A stretch of DNA of 64,000 bases from assembly GCF_001456115.1 (NCBI RefSeq), contig NZ_CP013264.1, forward strand, positions 1,568,501 through 1,632,500, in the 5' to 3' direction. Below are positions 36,573 to 45,941 of this stretch, one piece after another. The stretch is from Sphingobium baderi. Lineage in GTDB: Bacteria > Pseudomonadota > Alphaproteobacteria > Sphingomonadales > Sphingomonadaceae. Numbering within the stretch: the stretch's first letter is position 1; each line of letters opens with the position of its first letter. Under the pieces are notes generated by a model that saw only the letters and a list, made by a program, of their open reading frames with translations, made no database searches and was not told the origin of the DNA. The translations under genes and the position numbers were made by a program.

Positions 36573-37943
36573 ATGTGGGGCGGACGCTTCGCGGCGGGTC
36601 CGGCTTCGATCATGCGGGAGATAAATGCCTCCATCCCATTCGACAAGCGATTGTGGAAGCAGGACATCGCCGGGTCCAAGGCGCATGTCGCGATGCTGGC
36701 GAAGCAGGGCATCGTCGATGGCGATGACGCGCAAGCGATCACTGAGGGACTGAACCGCATCGCGGCGGAATATGAAGCGGACGGCGTGCCGGTCGACCTC
36801 GACCTGGAAGACATTCACATGGTCACGGAGTCGCGGTTGGCCGAATTGATCGGCCCGGTGGCGGGACGGCTGCACACGGCGCGGTCGCGCAATGATCAGG
36901 TGGCGACCGATTTCCGCCTGTGGGTGCGCGATGCGATGGATGAGGTGGGCGCGGGGCTGGCGGCGCTTCAGCTTGTCTTGCTGGCGCGGGCCGAGGAGCA
37001 TGCCGGTGCGGTGATGCCGGGTTTCACGCATCTGCAATCCGCGCAGCCAGTGACGCTCGGGCATCATCTGATGGCCTATCATGAAATGATCCGCCGCGAC
37101 CGCAGCCGTTTTGCCGATGCGCGCGTGCGAATGAACGAATGTCCGCTGGGTGCGGCGGCGCTTGCCGGGACGGGCTTTCCCATCGACCGCCATGCGACGG
37201 CGGCGGCGTTGGGTTTCGCCAAGCCGACCGACAACAGCCTCGACAGCGTTTCGGATCGGGACTTTGCGCTCGACTATCTGATGGCGGCGACGCAAGTGGC
37301 GTTGCATCTTTCGCGCCTGGCCGAGGAGTTCATCATCTGGGCGAGCCAGCCCTTTGGTTTCGTGAAGCTGCCTGACGCCTATTCGACGGGCAGCTCCATC
37401 ATGCCGCAGAAGCGCAATCCCGACGCAGCCGAACTGGTGCGCGGCCATGCGGGGCGGATCATGGGTTGCATGAATGCGCTCTGCGTCACGATGAAGGGCC
37501 TGCCGCTCGCCTATTCCAAGGATATGCAGGACGACAAGCCGCCGGTGTTCGAGGCGCATGACCTGCTGGGCCTTTCCATCGCGGCGATGACCGGGATGAT
37601 CGAAACCGTCACGTTCCGCACGGATCGGATGCGCGCACTGGCGGAAAGCGGTTTTGCGACGGCGACGGACTTGGCCGACTGGCTGGTGCGGGAGGCGGAC
37701 GTGCCCTTCCGTGAGGCGCATCATATTACCGGGCGCGCTGTGGCGGCGGCGGAGGATGCGGGGGCGTCATTGGCCGACCTGCCCATCGAGACGCTGAAAG
37801 CCATTGATCCGCGCATAGATGAGCGCATTTATGCGGTGCTGACGGTCGACGCATCGGTCGCCAGCCGGAAAAGCCACGGCGGCACCGCGCCGGAACAGGT
37901 GCGGGCGCGGATCGCGCAAGCCAGGCGGGAGAAGGAAGCATGA
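36573..37943 (+). CDS. argH: Argininosuccinate lyase
   Basis: 456 residues. ArgH splits argininosuccinate to arginine and fumarate, the last step of arginine synthesis. Marks: MWGGRFA start, [37 protein letters not shown], and the signature [12 protein letters not shown] (catalytic serine loop). The start ATG 36573 is the only reasonable one. It overlaps a small lipoprotein gene (ATGA), and lysA follows; this argH-lipoprotein-lysA order is common in proteobacteria. Confidence 0.97.
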   Translation: MWGGRFAAGPASIMREINASIPFDKRLWKQDIAGSKAHVAMLAKQGIVDGDDAQAITEGLNRIAAEYEADGVPVDLDLEDIHMVTESRLAELIGPVAGRLHTARSRNDQVATDFRLWVRDAMDEVGAGLAALQLVLLARAEEHAGAVMPGFTHLQSAQPVTLGHHLMAYHEMIRRDRSRFADARVRMNECPLGAAALAGTGFPIDRHATAAALGFAKPTDNSLDSVSDRDFALDYLMAATQVALHLSRLAEEFIIWASQPFGFVKLPDAYSTGSSIMPQKRNPDAAELVRGHAGRIMGCMNALCVTMKGLPLAYSKDMQDDKPPVFEAHDLLGLSIAAMTGMIETVTFRTDRMRALAESGFATATDLADWLVREADVPFREAHHITGRAVAAAEDAGASLADLPIETLKAIDPRIDERIYAVLTVDASVASRKSHGGTAPEQVRARIAQARREKEA

Positions 37944-38203
37944 CGATCAGGTTGCACAGAGGGCTGGCTCTGGCGGCTCTGGCTCTGGTGCTGGCGTCCT
38001 GCGGCGGACGTCAGCCGCTCAAGCCCATTGAGGGGCAGAGGCTGCCCGCCGTGCCGGTGGGCGCGGCGACGGCCCCGACCGCGCAGGATCTGACCACACC
38101 TTCGACACAGGCGCGGCCCGAACGCAATGTCGAACTGCTGACGCAATCGCGCCAGCGCAGCGACGACGAGTTCGACCTGCCGCCCGAACGCGACCCGCAA
38201 TAA
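37940..38203 (+). CDS. Small lipoprotein between argH and lysA (LptM/YifL-like position)
   Basis: 87 residues with a lipoprotein signal ending LVLASC (C about 21), then CGGRQPLKP and a disordered proline-rich tail. In many proteobacteria a small lipoprotein of this kind (YifL/LptM in E. coli, next to dapF) lies next to lysine-pathway genes; LptM helps LptD assembly in E. coli. The likeness is in position and the CG.K/R.PL pattern only. The ATG overlaps the argH stop. Confidence 0.8.
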   Translation: MTIRLHRGLALAALALVLASCGGRQPLKPIEGQRLPAVPVGAATAPTAQDLTTPSTQARPERNVELLTQSRQRSDDEFDLPPERDPQ

Positions 38204-38225
38204 GCCCCGACAGGACAAAGACACC

Positions 38226-39491
38226 TTGGACCATTTCGATTATCTGGACGGCGCCATGCATGTGGAGCAGGTGCCCATGGCCGCGATTGCCGATGCCGTG
38301 GGCACGCCGGTCTATGTCTATTCGACCGCGACGCTGACGCGCCATGTCGGCGTGTTTCGCGATGCGCTGAGCGCGCTCGACAATCCGTTGATCGCCTTTG
38401 CGGTGAAGGCCAATCCCAATGCGGCGGTGCTGGCGACGCTCGCGAAATTGGGGCTGGGCGCGGACGTGGTTTCGGGCGGAGAATTGCTGCGCGCCATCGC
38501 GGCGGGGATACCCGCCGACCGCATCGTCTTTTCGGGCGTGGGCAAGACGGCCGATGAAATGCGGCTGGCGCTGGAGCATGGTATTTTCCAGTTCAATCTG
38601 GAAAGCGAACCGGAAGCGGAGATGCTCTCCGACGTGGCCCTTTCCATGGGCAAGCGCGCGCCGGTGGCCTATCGCATCAACCCGGACGTGGATGCAGGCA
38701 CCCATGCCAAGATTTCGACCGGCAAGTCGGAGAACAAGTTCGGCATCCCCTATGACCGGGCGCTGGATTCCTATGCGGCGGCGCGTGATCTGCCCGGTTT
38801 GGACGTGCAGGGCGTGGCGGTGCACATCGGCAGCCAACTGACCGATCTCGCGCCGTTGGAGGCGGCCTTCGTCAAGGTCGGCGCGCTGATCGGCAAGCTG
38901 CGGGAGGCAGGGCATGACATTCGCACCGCCGATCTGGGCGGCGGGCTTGGCGTGCCCTATGATCCGTCCAAGCCCGTGCCGCCCAGCCCCGCCGACTATG
39001 GCGCGATGGTGACTGAGGTGACGCAGGGATGGAACGTCCGCCTGATGTTCGAGCCGGGACGCGTGATCGTCGGCAATGCGGGTGCTCTGCTGTCGCGCGT
39101 GGTGCGGGTGAAGCAGGGCGCGCAAGCGCCTTTCGTGATCGTCGATGCGGCGATGAACGACCTGTTGCGGCCCAGCCTCTATGATGCATGGCATGATATT
39201 CGCGCCGTGCAGCCCGCCGGCAGCAGGGGGGCTGCCAATGTGGTGGGGCCGGTGTGCGAGACGGGCGATACCTTTGCGATGCATCGCGACATGGATGTGG
39301 TGCAGGCGGACGATCTGGTCGCCTTCATGACGGCGGGGGCCTATGGCGCGACCATGGCGAGCACCTATAACAGCCGCGCGCTGACGCCCGAAGTGCTGGT
39401 GTCGGGCGACAAATGGGCCGTGGTGCGCGCGCGTCCGCCGATCGAGACGTTGATTGCCGGGGACAGCATCCCCGATTGGGTCAGAGACTGA
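38226..39491 (+). CDS. lysA: Diaminopimelate decarboxylase
   Basis: 421 residues. LysA decarboxylates meso-diaminopimelate to lysine with PLP. PLP lysine K61 in FAVKANPNAAV; HIGSQL, GGGLGVPY, EPGRVIVGNAG and CETGD motifs follow. The start is TTG 38226 (MDHFDYLDGAMHVE), which matches the length of homologues and has AGGAC before it; the next ATG at 38256 would cut 10 residues. A TTG start may lower translation. The stop overlaps the next gene (TGATG). Confidence 0.96.
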   Translation: MDHFDYLDGAMHVEQVPMAAIADAVGTPVYVYSTATLTRHVGVFRDALSALDNPLIAFAVKANPNAAVLATLAKLGLGADVVSGGELLRAIAAGIPADRIVFSGVGKTADEMRLALEHGIFQFNLESEPEAEMLSDVALSMGKRAPVAYRINPDVDAGTHAKISTGKSENKFGIPYDRALDSYAAARDLPGLDVQGVAVHIGSQLTDLAPLEAAFVKVGALIGKLREAGHDIRTADLGGGLGVPYDPSKPVPPSPADYGAMVTEVTQGWNVRLMFEPGRVIVGNAGALLSRVVRVKQGAQAPFVIVDAAMNDLLRPSLYDAWHDIRAVQPAGSRGAANVVGPVCETGDTFAMHRDMDVVQADDLVAFMTAGAYGATMASTYNSRALTPEVLVSGDKWAVVRARPPIETLIAGDSIPDWVRD

Positions 39492-40258
39492 TGCACAGCC
39501 TGCCCGTCTTTCTGCGATTACGCGGACGGGCCGTGATCCTGATCGGCGAGGGTGAGGCGGCGGACGCCAAGAGACGGCTGCTGGAGCGGGCCGGGGCGCG
39601 TGTCGTGGGGGAAGAGGCGGAGGCTGCCCTTGCCATCGTCGCGAATGGGGATGAAGCGGCCGTGGCGCGGCTCAAGGGACGGGGCGTGCTGGTGAACGCG
39701 ACTGATCGGCCGGAACTGTGCGACTTCACCTTGCCTGCCATTGTGGATCGCGACCCGGTGCTGATCGCCGTCGGGACGGGTGGCGCTTCGGCAGGGCTGG
39801 CGAAAGCCTTGCGGCAACGGATCGAGACGCTGCTGCCCGCGCGGCTGGGGGCTTTGGCGACGGCATTATTTGAAGCGCGGGAAGCGATTCGGATGCGATG
39901 GCCCGATGCGGCGGCGCGGCGGCACGCCATTGATGCTGGCCTGGCCGAGGGCGGGCCGATCGACCCGTTGCAGGGCGATGCGGACAAGAGCGTGGCGACC
40001 TGGCTGGCGGGAGACATTGACCGGGACGCACGCGGGCTGGTGGCGATCCGCCTTGCTTCCACCGATCCCGATGATCTGACGCTGCGGACGGCGCGGCTGC
40101 TGGGCGCGGCGGACCGAATCTACCATAAGCCGGATGTCCCGGTAGCGATATTGGATCGCGCCCGCGCTGACGCAGCGCGGATCATCGCGGATGCGAAGCC
40201 CCATGGGCAGGAGCAAGGGCTGACTCTCTGGCTGGAGATGGCAGAGCGGCGTTGTTAG
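39491..40258 (+). CDS. Siroheme synthase N-domain (precorrin-2 dehydrogenase/ferrochelatase) with decayed methyltransferase tail
   Basis: 255 residues. Residues 1-150 match the CysG/Met8 N-domain (MHSLPVFLRLRGRAVILIGEGEAADAKRRLLERAGARV, LVNATDRPELCDFTLPAIVDRDPVLIAVGTGGASAGLA), which oxidises precorrin-2 with NAD and inserts iron to make siroheme for sulfite/nitrite reductase. Residues ~182-232 (DPDDLTLRTARLLGAADRIYH, VPVAILDRARADAARI) resemble the start of a uroporphyrinogen methyltransferase (CysG C-domain), but the SAM-binding GxGPGD is lost and the rest is missing. The methyltransferase must be encoded elsewhere. Tail-to-tail with the response regulator, four bases overlapping. Confidence 0.88.
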   Translation: MHSLPVFLRLRGRAVILIGEGEAADAKRRLLERAGARVVGEEAEAALAIVANGDEAAVARLKGRGVLVNATDRPELCDFTLPAIVDRDPVLIAVGTGGASAGLAKALRQRIETLLPARLGALATALFEAREAIRMRWPDAAARRHAIDAGLAEGGPIDPLQGDADKSVATWLAGDIDRDARGLVAIRLASTDPDDLTLRTARLLGAADRIYHKPDVPVAILDRARADAARIIADAKPHGQEQGLTLWLEMAERRC

Positions 40259-40878
40259 TGGCGCGCCGCGTTCAGCCTTGCGATCTCGTCATGCAGAGCC
40301 TGTATCGAGGAGACGAGGCGAGCGCGGTCGGCCTGCAATTCATTCAGGGCTTCGCGCGTTTCCCCCAGTTCCACCGCGCGGCGGGCGATGCGGGCATCGA
40401 GTTCCGCATTGTGGCGGTTAAGCGCGCCCACCTCTTCCGCCCGGACGCATAGATGCCGCAGGCGGGCGTCGAGGAGGTCGAAATCCAGCGGTTTGGCGAT
40501 ATGGTCGTCCGCTCCGGCTGCCAATGCCTCTACCGCCAGCGGTCGTTCGAGGCGACCTGCCATGGTCACGAAACAGGCATGGGGGGACAGCGCCGACGCG
40601 CGAATCTTGTCCATCGTCGCGACGGCGGGCAGCATCGTCAAACCCATGTCGAGCAGAATGATGTCGACCGGCCGCGTGATGAGCAGGCTGAGCGCTGTCA
40701 GTCCATTCTCCGCCAGTCCCACATCATAGCCCAGATGGGAAAGACGACGGGCTATGACCGCGCGCGCCATGGGATTTTCGTCAACGATGAGGATACGCAG
40801 CCGCCGCTCGATACGCGGAGCGCCTTCATCCATCGGATTGCGCGTGCCGTTGCGCTGGCTGCGTCTGAAAATCTGCAT
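40255..40878 (-). CDS. Response regulator with C-terminal coiled coil
   Basis: 207 residues. Receiver domain (about 27-145): acidic pair D33/E34, phospho-aspartate D77, T105 and K129. No DNA-binding domain follows; instead a helix-rich, coiled-coil-like tail (residues ~145-205, NRHNAELDARIARRAVELGE) that could bind a partner or dimerise. Two-component partner unknown. Its promoter region (74 bases) lies after the tetR gene. Confidence 0.88.
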   Translation of the reverse strand: MQIFRRSQRNGTRNPMDEGAPRIERRLRILIVDENPMARAVIARRLSHLGYDVGLAENGLTALSLLITRPVDIILLDMGLTMLPAVATMDKIRASALSPHACFVTMAGRLERPLAVEALAAGADDHIAKPLDFDLLDARLRHLCVRAEEVGALNRHNAELDARIARRAVELGETREALNELQADRARLVSSIQALHDEIARLNAARH

Positions 40879-40952
40879 GGCATCCCATCCTTAGCCTGAA
40901 GGAAGGATAGGAGCGGCGCGCAAAGAAATGGTTAATGCAGCGGCGTGCGCGA

Positions 40953-41609
40953 TCAGTCCGACTTCGGTTTAACGGGTGCATAGGCGCGCAGGAAGATGTC
41001 GACCGCGAAATCGGCATCGGCCGCTATCATTTCCGGCGTTGCGGTCACAATCTGACCCACCAGCAATTCCTGATGGCATCTGCACATCACCAGCGCCGTA
41101 AGGGCGCGCGCAGCGGCCTGCGGATCGGCTTTCCGCAAATGTCCTCGTTCCATGGCGCCCGACAGAAAGTCGGCGATCAATGCCCGGCTCAGGCGCGGTG
41201 CGCGTTCATAGAAGATCCTGCCCATTTCGGGGAAACGCCCTGCTTCGGACGAAACCAGCCTGTGCAGCGCAATGGCCTGGGGCGATGTTACCTTTTCCAG
41301 CAGGCTGAGGGACACCCGGCGCAACGTCGTTTCCAGATCGCCGCATGCATCGAGGATTTTGGAAAGATGAGCGCGATAGGCCGTCGTTACCTGTTCCAGC
41401 ACGGAGGCGAACAGTTCTTCCTTGGAAGGGAAGTGATTCCAGAGCGTCCCCTTTGACCCTCCCAGCGTGGCCGCTATCCCCGACATTGTGGTGCCGGCAT
41501 AACCATTTTCCAGAAAATATTGCGCGGCCACGTTCAAAATGGCGTCGCGCCGGTCCCGGCGGCGGGCCTCTCGGCGGGTCAGTACGGATGACAGCGAACC
41601 GGTCGACAT
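40953..41609 (-). CDS. TetR-family repressor of the efflux operon
   Basis: 218 residues. HTH about 18-65 (RDAILNVAAQYFLENGY, TTMSGIAATLGGSKGTLWNHF), then an effector domain of the AcrR C-terminal type. ATG 41609 is used; the frame reaches 41663, but two near-identical 19-bp sites around 41611-41629 and 41673-41691 sit in that stretch and look like operators. It is divergent from a three-gene efflux operon and should repress both, being relieved by a drug ligand. Confidence 0.93.
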   Translation of the reverse strand: MSTGSLSSVLTRREARRRDRRDAILNVAAQYFLENGYAGTTMSGIAATLGGSKGTLWNHFPSKEELFASVLEQVTTAYRAHLSKILDACGDLETTLRRVSLSLLEKVTSPQAIALHRLVSSEAGRFPEMGRIFYERAPRLSRALIADFLSGAMERGHLRKADPQAAARALTALVMCRCHQELLVGQIVTATPEMIAADADFAVDIFLRAYAPVKPKSD

Positions 41610-41610
41610 A

Positions 41611-41629
41611 ACCGTACCATAGAGTATGA
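41611..41629. promoter_or_regulatory. TetR operator candidate A
   Basis: ACCGTACCAT followed by AGAGTATGA, directly before the tetR ATG. It matches site B (41673-41691) in 17 of 19 positions in inverted orientation. The inner dyad is CGTAC-N6-GTATG. Confidence 0.75.
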
Positions 41630-41672
41630 TATTTTCGTTGACAAGGGCATGCAGCGGGGGCAAGGGCCATTT

Positions 41673-41691
41673 TCATACTAGATGGTACGGT
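41673..41691. promoter_or_regulatory. TetR operator candidate B
   Basis: TCATACTAG followed by ATGGTACGGT, the inverted near-copy of site A. It ends just before the efflux operon start. Centres of A and B are 62 bases apart, close to six helix turns, so both dimers would lie on the same face. Confidence 0.75.
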
Positions 41692-41696
41692 TTGAT

Positions 41697-43211
41697 ATGC
41701 CCATGAGTCGTCGTCCTTTCCCGGTTCGCGGCGCGCTGGCCACATTTGTGGCGGCCGCGCTGACGGCGTGTGCGGCGGTGCCCGATCTGGGGCAGAAACC
41801 GGAAGTTCGTTCGGCGCAAAGCGTGGCCGCTACACGCAGTCTGGCAGCCGATGCGCGCGCATGGCCGGGCGAGGGTTGGTGGACGGCTTATGGCGACCCG
41901 CAACTAACCGCCCTGATCGAAGAAGGGTTGCGTAACGCACCCGACATGGCGGCCGCCGCCGCGCGTTTCCGGCAGGCGCAGGCCATGGCGCAGCAGGCGG
42001 GCGCGCCGCTGCTGCCTTCGGTCGATCTGGATGCAAAGGCGGGCGCAACCAAGCAAAGTTATAATATGGGCATGCCCAAGGAATTTGTGCCCAGGGGTTG
42101 GCTAGGTACAGGGCAAGTCGGGCTGAATTTCGGGCTGGACCTCGATCTGTGGGGCAGGAATCGCGCTGCGCTGGCCGCCGCGACGTCGGAAGCGCGGGCG
42201 GCGGAAATCGACGCGCAGCAGGCCCGGCTGGCGCTGACGACGGGCATTGCGGACGCCTATGCCGATCTCTCCCGGCTCTATGATGAAGCCGATATTCAAC
42301 AGCGGGCGCTGGACATCCGGCTGGCGAGCCGCAAGCTGGTGGCCGACCGCCTGAGCAATGGTCTGGAAACCCGGGGCAGCGCGCGGCAGGCCGACGCGAC
42401 AGTATCGACGGCCAAGGCGCAACTGGCCGCCGCGAAAATGGCGATAGAATTGCGCCAGCATCAAATTGCGGCGCTGATCGGCGCGGGACCGGATCGCGGG
42501 CTGGAGATTGTCCGGCCGCAGGTGGACGGCCTGGAGCCGTTGGGCCTTCCCGCCGATGTCACGACCAATCTGGTGGCGCGCCGTCCCGACATTGCCGCTG
42601 CGCTCGCCCGCACGGAGGCCGCCGCCAAGCGGATCAAGGTAGCGCGGGCCGACTTCTTCCCCGCGATCCGGCTGAGCGCGCTGGTGGGCGTGCAATCGCT
42701 GGGATATGAGACGATATTCAGCGGCACGCAGCCGTCTGGCAATGCAAAACCCTTTGCCAACACCTTGTTCGACAAGGATTCCCTGTTCGGCAATGTCGGC
42801 CCCGCCATCAGCTTGCCGATATTCCACGGCGGCGCGTTGCAGGGGCAGTATCGCGGGGCGCGGGGCGCCTATGACGAGGCCGTTGCAGCCTATGACAAGA
42901 CGGTGCTGGCCGCCTATCAGCAGGTGGCCGATGCAGTCACCAGCCGCCGGGCGCTCGACCAGCGGTTGGGAGATGCCCGTGCCGCGATGATCGCATCGGA
43001 GGAAGCCTATGCCATCGCGCGCAAACGCTATGACGGTGGGCTTTCCACCTATCTTGACGTGCTGAACGTGGAGGACCAGTTATTGTCCGCGCGCCAGTCC
43101 GTCGCGGAACTGGAAGCGAGCGCCTTTTCGCTCGACATCGCCCTTATTCGTGCGCTGGGCGGCGGTTTTGCCGCAAGCGACGCTATTCCCAAGGACCGAC
43201 CCAATGGCTGA
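41697..43211 (+). CDS. Outer-membrane efflux lipoprotein (NodT/OprM-type)
   Basis: 504 residues. Lipoprotein signal ending LTAC, then the TolC-type repeat architecture: two OEP domains (LIEEGLRNAPDMAAAAARFRQAQA; DAVTSRRALDQRLGDARAAM, YDGGLSTYLDVLNVEDQLLSA). It forms the outer-membrane channel of a tripartite pump. ATG 41697 (MPMSRRPF) or 41703 are likely starts; ATG 41682 lies inside operator B. Its stop overlaps the start of the adaptor gene. Confidence 0.93.
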   Translation: MPMSRRPFPVRGALATFVAAALTACAAVPDLGQKPEVRSAQSVAATRSLAADARAWPGEGWWTAYGDPQLTALIEEGLRNAPDMAAAAARFRQAQAMAQQAGAPLLPSVDLDAKAGATKQSYNMGMPKEFVPRGWLGTGQVGLNFGLDLDLWGRNRAALAAATSEARAAEIDAQQARLALTTGIADAYADLSRLYDEADIQQRALDIRLASRKLVADRLSNGLETRGSARQADATVSTAKAQLAAAKMAIELRQHQIAALIGAGPDRGLEIVRPQVDGLEPLGLPADVTTNLVARRPDIAAALARTEAAAKRIKVARADFFPAIRLSALVGVQSLGYETIFSGTQPSGNAKPFANTLFDKDSLFGNVGPAISLPIFHGGALQGQYRGARGAYDEAVAAYDKTVLAAYQQVADAVTSRRALDQRLGDARAAMIASEEAYAIARKRYDGGLSTYLDVLNVEDQLLSARQSVAELEASAFSLDIALIRALGGGFAASDAIPKDRPNG

Positions 43212-44361
43212 CGCCACCCAGGAATTCACTGCCGAGACGGATCAGACCCCCGACGTCGATCAGGAAAAGCGGATGGCGACGCGCCGGAAATGGCTGCTTC
43301 GCCTGCTGATCGCCGTGCTGGTGCTGGGGGCGCTCTATGGCATGTGGTATGTGCTGGTTGGGCGCAATCATGTCAGCACCGACAATGCCTATGTGAACGC
43401 CGAGGTCGCGCAGGTGACGCCGCTGATCTCCGCGCAGGCGATAGAGGTCAATGTCACCGACACGCAGGCCGTGAAAAAGGGCGACATATTGGTGAAGCTG
43501 GACCCCACCAATGCGCGCATCGCGGTGGAGCAGGCACAGGCCGATCTCGCCGAAGCGCGCCGCCGGTTCCGGCAGACGTCGGCCACAAGCGGTGCCTTGT
43601 CCGCGCAGGTAACGGCGAGAGGCGCCGACATCGCGCAGGCGCAGGCGCAGCTTGCCACCGCGCAAGCGGATTTCGAGAAGGCGCGGGTGGATTTGCAGCG
43701 GCGTGAGGCGCTGGCGCCGGATGGCGCGGTGTCGGGCGATGAACTGACCAGCGCGCGCAAGGGTTATGCGGCGGCGAAAGCGGCGCTCGACCTGGCTCGT
43801 GCGGGTGTGGCGCAGGCGCAGGCGACTCGTGTAGCGGCTGCCGGAGAGCTGGCCGCCAATGACGCGCTGGTGAAAGGATCGACGGAGGACACCGATCCCG
43901 CCGTGCTCGCGGCCAAGGCGAAGCTCGACAGCGCGCAACTGGACCTTGATCGCACTATCATTCGCGCGCCGGTCGATGGCGTCGTGACAAAGCGGCAGGT
44001 GCAGGTCGGCCAGCGGGTGACGCAGGGCAGCCCGATCATGACCATCGTTCCGATTACGCAGGTCTATGTCGACGCCAATTTCAAGGAACGTCAGCTACGC
44101 TATGTGAAGGTGGGCATGCCAGCTGAACTGACGGCGGACATTTACGGCAGCGGCGTCGTCTATCACGGGCGGATCATCGGTTTTGCGGGCGGGACCGGAT
44201 CGTCCATGTCGCTGATCCCGGCCCAAAATGCGACCGGCAACTGGATCAAGGTGGTTCAACGCCTGCCGATCCGCATTGCCCTTGATCCCAAGGAACTGGC
44301 TGAACATCCCCTGCGGGTAGGGCTGTCCATGGAAGTTGACGTCGACATTTCGGGCGATTGA
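43204..44361 (+). CDS. EmrA/HlyD-type membrane-fusion protein
   Basis: 385 residues. One N-terminal TM (LLRLLIAVLVLGALYGMWYV, about 30-49), a biotinyl-lipoyl-like domain (STDNAYVNAEVAQVTPLISA), a long alpha-hairpin (about 110-220, QAQADLAEARRRF, ADIAQAQAQLATAQ), and the HlyD D23 region (APVDGVVTKRQVQVGQRVTQG). It links the inner-membrane pump to the outer channel. ATG overlaps the OMF gene. Confidence 0.94.
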   Translation: MADATQEFTAETDQTPDVDQEKRMATRRKWLLRLLIAVLVLGALYGMWYVLVGRNHVSTDNAYVNAEVAQVTPLISAQAIEVNVTDTQAVKKGDILVKLDPTNARIAVEQAQADLAEARRRFRQTSATSGALSAQVTARGADIAQAQAQLATAQADFEKARVDLQRREALAPDGAVSGDELTSARKGYAAAKAALDLARAGVAQAQATRVAAAGELAANDALVKGSTEDTDPAVLAAKAKLDSAQLDLDRTIIRAPVDGVVTKRQVQVGQRVTQGSPIMTIVPITQVYVDANFKERQLRYVKVGMPAELTADIYGSGVVYHGRIIGFAGGTGSSMSLIPAQNATGNWIKVVQRLPIRIALDPKELAEHPLRVGLSMEVDVDISGD

Positions 44362-44372
44362 GGAGAAGGCCC

Positions 44373-45905
44373 GTGAGCGGCTCTGAAGATACATTCTCGC
44401 TCCTGTCACCGCGCAAACGCCTGTTGGCGGGGCTGGTGCTGGCGCTGAGCAACTTCATGGTCGTGCTGGACCTGACCATCGCCAATGTGTCGGTGCCGCA
44501 TATTGCCGGCAATCTTGGCATCACGCCCGATCAGGGGACGTGGATCATCACATCCTATGCCGTGGCGGAAGCGATCTGTGTGCCGCTGACCGGATGGCTG
44601 GCGCAGCGCTTCGGCGTCGTGCGCGTCTTTATGGTAAGCATGATGGGTTTCGGCCTGTTTTCCCTGCTGTGCGGTCTGTCGATGTCGCTGGGCATGATCG
44701 TCATGTGCCGGATCGGGCAGGGCCTGTGCGGCGGACCGATCATGCCGATGTCGCAGACGCTGCTGATGCGGATATTCCCACCCGAACAGCGCGGCGGGAT
44801 CATGAGCATATGGGCCATGACGACGCTGCTAGGGCCTGCCATGGGTCCGATCGTTGGCGGTTATATCAGCGACAATTGGAGCTGGCACTGGATCTTCTTC
44901 ATCAACCTGCCGATCGCGGCGTTGTGCATCATGGCGGCCGCCGCGCTGCTGAAGCCGGTGGAAACCGAAACACAAAAGCTGCCGATCGACTTCGCCGGTC
45001 TGGCTTTGCTGATCTTCTGGATCGGGTGCCTTCAGATCATGCTGGACATTGGGCGGGACCGGGACTGGTTTGGCGATCCGCTGATCGTCATCCTGGCGAT
45101 AATGGCGGGAGTCGGTTTCCTCGTCTTCATCATATGGGAACTGACGGAGGAACATCCCATCGTCGATCTGCGCGTGTTCCGCCATGCCGGCTTTTCGTCC
45201 GGCGTGTTTACGCTAGCGCTGTGTTTCGGCGCCTATTTCGCCAGCATCGTCGTGGTGCCGCAATGGCTCCAGCTTTCCATGGGCTATACGGCGACCTCGG
45301 CGGGTATCGTCACGGCCTTTACCGCGATGACGGCGCTGATAACCGCGCCCATTGCGGGCCGCATGATCGGAAGCGTGGACGTGCGGATCATGATATCCGG
45401 TGGGGCGGCGTGGTTGGGTTTGGCGGCGTTCTGGCGCGCGCACTGGACCACAGGCGCCGATTTCTGGACTTTGTCCATGCCGCAGATCTTTCAGGGGTTC
45501 GCCATGCCCTTCTTCATGATCCCGCTGACGACGCTGACTTTGAGTTCGGTGGAACCATCGGAAACGGCATCGGCCGCGGGCATGCAGAATTTCCTGCGGA
45601 CCATGGCGATCGCGATTTCCACCTCTCTCGTGCTGACGATATGGGGCGACGGGCAGCGGGTGGCGCGCAATGAAATGGCGTCCACGCTCCAGGCGGGCGA
45701 TGTGCAGGCGCAACTGGGTGCAAGCGGCTTTTCCCTGGAAGAGACGCGGCAATACATCTCCAATCTGGTCGATCAGCAATCGATGGTCATCTCCATGAAC
45801 TATGTGTTCTTCCTGGCGATGATATTGCTGTTTATCGCCGCCGCCCTCGTCTGGCTGGCGCCCAAGCCAACCGGTGAGGTGGTCGATACGTCTGCGGTGC
45901 ATTGA
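44373..45905 (+). CDS. EmrB/QacA-type (DHA2) drug:H+ antiporter
   Basis: 510 residues, 14-TM MFS exporter. Motif D1 is LDLTIANVSVPHIAGNLG, the loop motif is GWLAQRFGVVRVF, and motif C is LGPAMGPIVGGYI. It completes the tripartite pump. The start is GTG 44373 with AGGAGAAGG before it. It should export hydrophobic drugs or metabolites using the proton gradient, under the divergent TetR. Confidence 0.95.
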   Translation: MSGSEDTFSLLSPRKRLLAGLVLALSNFMVVLDLTIANVSVPHIAGNLGITPDQGTWIITSYAVAEAICVPLTGWLAQRFGVVRVFMVSMMGFGLFSLLCGLSMSLGMIVMCRIGQGLCGGPIMPMSQTLLMRIFPPEQRGGIMSIWAMTTLLGPAMGPIVGGYISDNWSWHWIFFINLPIAALCIMAAAALLKPVETETQKLPIDFAGLALLIFWIGCLQIMLDIGRDRDWFGDPLIVILAIMAGVGFLVFIIWELTEEHPIVDLRVFRHAGFSSGVFTLALCFGAYFASIVVVPQWLQLSMGYTATSAGIVTAFTAMTALITAPIAGRMIGSVDVRIMISGGAAWLGLAAFWRAHWTTGADFWTLSMPQIFQGFAMPFFMIPLTTLTLSSVEPSETASAAGMQNFLRTMAIAISTSLVLTIWGDGQRVARNEMASTLQAGDVQAQLGASGFSLEETRQYISNLVDQQSMVISMNYVFFLAMILLFIAAALVWLAPKPTGEVVDTSAVH

Positions 45906-45916
45906 TGGGCGGTGGA

Positions 45917-45936
45917 GGCGGCTTGCAGGAGCCGCC
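45917..45936. terminator. Hairpin between convergent efflux operon and rsmA
   Basis: 7-bp stem GGCGGCT/AGCCGCC with a 6-base loop in the 36-base convergent gap; probable weak bidirectional terminator without a clear T-run. Confidence 0.4.
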
Positions 45937-45941
45937 GTCGC

